Below, in pieces: positions 61,590 to 64,000 of a stretch of DNA of 64,000 nt. This DNA is from Stenotrophomonas sp. MMGLT7 (GTDB lineage: Bacteria; Pseudomonadota; Gammaproteobacteria; Xanthomonadales; Xanthomonadaceae). The translations under genes were made by a program, and so were the position numbers. Location: the NCBI RefSeq assembly GCF_021168555.1, contig NZ_JAJOZS010000003.1, positions 1 to 64,000 on the forward strand. The letters run 5' to 3'. The stretch's first letter is position 1; each line of letters begins with the position of its first letter. Under the pieces are notes generated by a model that was given only the letters and a program-made list of their open reading frames with translations, was not told the origin of the DNA and searched no databases.

Positions 61590-62828
61590 TCAGCGGCGCT
61601 GCAGCCACGCCGACGGATCGACCGGCTGGCCGTTGCGGCGCAGCTCGAAGTACAGCGCGGTGACGCCCTGCCCGCCGGAGTTGCCGACCTTGGCCACCGC
61701 ATCGCCGCGCTTGACGCGGTCGCCGGCGTCGCGCAGCAGCGAATCGTTGTGCGCGTACAGGCTCATGTAGCCGTTGCCGTGGTCGACGATCAGGATCATG
61801 CCGTAGCCGGTCATCCAGTCCGAGAACACCACGGTACCGTCGGCCACGGCGGTGACGGTGCTGCCGGCCGGCGCACCGATCAGCACGCCGTTGGCGGTAC
61901 GGCCGTCGGGCAGCTTGCCGCCGTAGCGCGCCAGCAGGTTGCCCGACAGCGGCCAGCCCAGGCCACCGACCTTCGGCGCCGGCGCGTTGGCCACCACCTT
62001 CGGCGGCGTGCGCGTGCCGCCGCGCGGGGCGCCGGACTTGGCCTGCGCGGCCTGCTCGGCGGCCGCGCGCCTGGCGGCGGCGCGGCGCTCGGCCTCGGCA
62101 CGCGCGGCGGCCGCACGCAGGTTGGCGAGCAACCGCTCGAGCGAGCGCGCATCCTGGCCCAGCGCCTTCTCGCGCTCGCTGCGATCCTGGTAGCGCTGGT
62201 CGAGGTCGGCGACGGTCCTGGCGCGCTGCTGGCGGTCGCGCGCCAGCTCGTCCACCAGCGACTTCTGCTGCGCGTGCGCCTGCTGCAGCGCCTCGCGGCG
62301 CGCCACGATCTGCTCTTCCACCTCGCGCAGCTGCTGCAGGTCGCCGGTGAGCGTGTTGATCGAGCGCGCCCGTTCGCGCTGCACGTAGCGGTGGTAGGCC
62401 AGCACCCGGTTGGCGTCGGCCACCCTGTCCTGCGACAGCAGCAGCTTCAGCGGTGCGTTGTCGCCGACCGCGTAGGCCGCGCGCAGCAGCGCGGCCAGGG
62501 TCCTGCGCTGCTCGTCCAGCCCCTGCTGCAGCCGCTGCCGCCGTTCCTGCAGCTCGGCCAGCGCGCGGTTCTCGCTCTCCAGCGACTGCACGGTCTCGGC
62601 CAGCGCGCGGCTGCTGCGGGCGACCTTCTCGTCGGCCTCGCGCAGCCTGCGCGAGGCATCGCCGCGCTGGCCCTCGATGCGCCGCCGCTCCTGGACGATG
62701 CCCTTGAGCTCGCCGCGCACCTTCTGCAGCCGCTGCTCGGCCTCGCGCGGGTTCTGGGCGGATGCGCCCTGCACCAGCGCGACCTGTCCCCCGGCCAGCA
62801 GCACCAGCGCCATGCCGGTGGCCAGCAT
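61590..62828 (-). CDS. envC: murein hydrolase activator EnvC
   Basis: A 412-residue periplasmic protein, with signal peptide, long coiled-coil (about 25-250, Glu/Arg/Gln-rich) and a C-terminal LytM domain. The zinc-peptidase ligands are missing: the H-x3-D position reads GVLIGAPAG and the HxH position reads LYFELR, the degenerate pattern of EnvC, which activates AmiA/AmiB amidases during division. ATG 62828 (MLATGMALVLL) fits the signal peptide; a longer start is possible. TACAAT (62938-62943, minus strand) is a candidate -10. Confidence 0.93.
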   Translation of the reverse strand: MLATGMALVLLAGGQVALVQGASAQNPREAEQRLQKVRGELKGIVQERRRIEGQRGDASRRLREADEKVARSSRALAETVQSLESENRALAELQERRQRLQQGLDEQRRTLAALLRAAYAVGDNAPLKLLLSQDRVADANRVLAYHRYVQRERARSINTLTGDLQQLREVEEQIVARREALQQAHAQQKSLVDELARDRQQRARTVADLDQRYQDRSEREKALGQDARSLERLLANLRAAAARAEAERRAAARRAAAEQAAQAKSGAPRGGTRTPPKVVANAPAPKVGGLGWPLSGNLLARYGGKLPDGRTANGVLIGAPAGSTVTAVADGTVVFSDWMTGYGMILIVDHGNGYMSLYAHNDSLLRDAGDRVKRGDAVAKVGNSGGQGVTALYFELRRNGQPVDPSAWLQRR

Positions 62829-63005
62829 CCGCCGCCACCGGCCGGGCCGCGCGGTCGCAGGCGTCGGCGCCCGGCGGTGGAGCGGACCATGAACGGAATG
62901 GGACAAGGCGACTTCCAGTGACTTAAGACAGATGCGGATTGTAGCCAAGCATGCTGTCATTCTCGCCGGCCCATCCATCACGCATCCGCGACCGCGAGGC
63001 AAGCC

Positions 63006-63665
63006 ATGAAACTCGCCCCTACCACCGTCCTGCTCCTGCTGTGCCTGTCCACGCCGGCGCTGGCCGCGCAGGACATCAGCAAGGTCAACGGCGGCATCAC
63101 CGCCGAGGCCGGCCGCCAGTACGGCAGCCTGGATACGGTCAACGGCGGCATCAGCGTCGGCGAACGCGCCCAGGTCGGCGGGGTGGAGACCGTCAATGGC
63201 GGCATCACCCTCGCCAGCCACGCCAGCGCGCGCAGCCTGTCCACCGTCAACGGCGGCATCCGTGCCGGCCAGCAGGTCACGGTGGCCGGCGACGTGGAGA
63301 CCGTCAACGGCAGCGTGTTCTTCGACCGCGGCAGCCAGGTGGCCGGCAGCATCGAGACGGTCAACGGCGGCATCGGCCTGGTCGCGACGCGGCTGGACAA
63401 GCGCATCGAGACGGTCAACGGCGACATCACCGTGGGCGTGGGCTCGCACGTGGGCGGCGGCATCCGCGTCAACAAGCCCAGCTTCAACCTGTCGATGCGG
63501 CCGGCCCGCAAGCCGCGCATCGTCATCGGCCCCAATGCCGTCGTCGACGGGCCGCTGGAGTTCCAGCGCGAGGTGGTGCTCTACGTGCACACCTCGGCCC
63601 GGATCGGCCCGGTCTCCGGCGCCACCGCGCAGTCGTTCAGCACCGACACCGCGCCGCAGGACTGA
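63006..63665 (+). CDS. secreted TVNGG-repeat protein
   Basis: A 219-residue secreted protein, signal peptide MKLAPTTVLLLLCLSTPALA. The mature protein has about seven copies of a unit of roughly 18-21 residues, each with a VNGGI, VNGSV or VNGDI core, as in DTVNGGISVG, ETVNGGITLA and STVNGGIRAG. This suggests a right-handed beta-helix or beta-solenoid. A short C-terminal domain (RIVIGPNAVVDGPLEFQRE) follows. Similar to polymer-forming or DUF4097-like proteins; function unknown. Diverges from envC. Confidence 0.85.
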   Translation: MKLAPTTVLLLLCLSTPALAAQDISKVNGGITAEAGRQYGSLDTVNGGISVGERAQVGGVETVNGGITLASHASARSLSTVNGGIRAGQQVTVAGDVETVNGSVFFDRGSQVAGSIETVNGGIGLVATRLDKRIETVNGDITVGVGSHVGGGIRVNKPSFNLSMRPARKPRIVIGPNAVVDGPLEFQREVVLYVHTSARIGPVSGATAQSFSTDTAPQD

Positions 63666-63932
63666 TCGCCGGGCGGCCGCGCAGGGCCTGCGCATGCGGT
63701 CCGCCGGCACGATCGCGCAAGACCTGTCACCCGCTCCCGGGTAGCCCGCGTCGGGCCTGCGGGTCCAACCCAGGCGCCGTTCCCGTGCGCGTGCGGGACT
63801 GCGTCATCGCCGGGGCATGGCTGCACATCCGGGCCGTCCTGCCTGCCCCGGCCACGCGCAGGAACGGCGCGAGCTGCTCGGTTATCGACGACAGGCCCTA
63901 GAATCGGGGTTCCGCCGAACCGAGACTCCCCG

Positions 63933-64000
63933 ATGTCCCGCAAGCTGATGCTGTGCCTGACCGTGGTGGTGGCGCTGAGCGCGTGCAAGCGCGAAGCCGC
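63933..64000 (+). CDS. lipoprotein, truncated by window end
   Basis: ATG at 63933 opens MSRKLMLCLTVVVALSACKR with a lipobox LSAC (Cys18), typical of an N-terminal lipoprotein signal. The frame runs off the window after 22 residues, so nothing is known of the mature protein. The 267 bases between the previous gene and this one show no gene. Confidence 0.7.
   Translation, partial: MSRKLMLCLTVVVALSACKREA

Noticed and set aside
61590-62828. EnvC LytM domain as an active zinc endopeptidase
   Set aside because: The HxxxD and HxH zinc ligands are replaced (GVLIGAPAG, LYFELR), the pattern of an activator.
58515-62921. 1468-codon plus-strand frame spanning dehydrogenase, ctpA and envC
   Set aside because: Runs through a gap and antisense to two well-supported genes; composition is not protein-like.

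Overview
The window is GC-rich chromosomal DNA from a gamma-proteobacterium of the Xanthomonadaceae (Lysobacter/Luteimonas/Pseudoxanthomonas/Stenotrophomonas/Xanthomonas group). The evidence is the many TonB-dependent receptor type genes, the aa3 oxidase gene order, the rpsU-yqeY-dnaG block, and scattered palindromic repeats of a type common in that family (GTAGGAGCGACTTCAGTCGC and GGGATTCGGGATTGGGG). The genus cannot be fixed from sequence reading alone. No rRNA, tRNA, CRISPR array or prophage was seen.

Layout. 0.1-6.4 kb: a copper/silver efflux operon (small Met/His/Cys-rich secreted protein, then cusC, cusB, cusA) with translationally coupled ATGA junctions. 6.5-10.1 kb: assorted single genes (HAD phosphatase, EF-hand protein, membrane protein, CPXCG protein, VanX-type D,D-dipeptidase, membrane-anchored hypothetical). 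10.2-26.5 kb: a large divergent block that reads as one programme for taking peptidoglycan fragments apart and importing them. On the minus strand are a lipoprotein amidase, a penicillin-binding-fold serine hydrolase, two TonB-dependent receptors with near-identical leaders, and a secreted transglutaminase-fold protein. On the plus strand are an exported NlpC/P60 endopeptidase, L-Ala-D/L-Glu epimerase, an RpiR/MurR-type regulator, an exported YkuD-fold protein and an amino-acid permease. This is the best candidate for an undescribed system. 26.5-30.5 kb: LysR regulator divergent from an iron alcohol dehydrogenase and an acetolactate-synthase-like enzyme. 30.5-31.5 kb: a REP-associated tyrosine transposase (RAYT) between two inverted REP units, the probable mobiliser of the REP copies across the window.

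31.7-38.8 kb: a conserved stress-type hypothetical, a PQQ-type sugar dehydrogenase, a GH3 beta-glucosidase, and an alpha-E/circularly permuted ATP-grasp pair. 38.8-46.1 kb: housekeeping genes ybdG, folB, tsaD, rpsU, yqeY, a YihY-family membrane protein and dnaG. rpoD does not follow dnaG, where a bile-acid/sodium symporter family gene sits instead. 47.3-55.9 kb: a complete aa3 cytochrome c oxidase locus on the minus strand (DUF2244, ctaC, ctaD, a 44-residue assembly protein, ctaG, ctaE, SURF1, Sco-like, ctaA, ctaB), interrupted only by a small plus-strand twin-membrane protein. 56.0-64 kb: FadL-type porin, rhomboid protease, DUF1820 protein, D-2-hydroxyacid dehydrogenase, the divisome/cell-wall pair ctpA and envC, a secreted protein made of TVNGG-type repeats, and the start of a lipoprotein gene.

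Repeats are a theme. Three kinds of palindromic element occupy most intergenic gaps, and in at least three genes (HAD phosphatase, GH3 glucosidase, ctaG) they supply the last codons and the stop codon.
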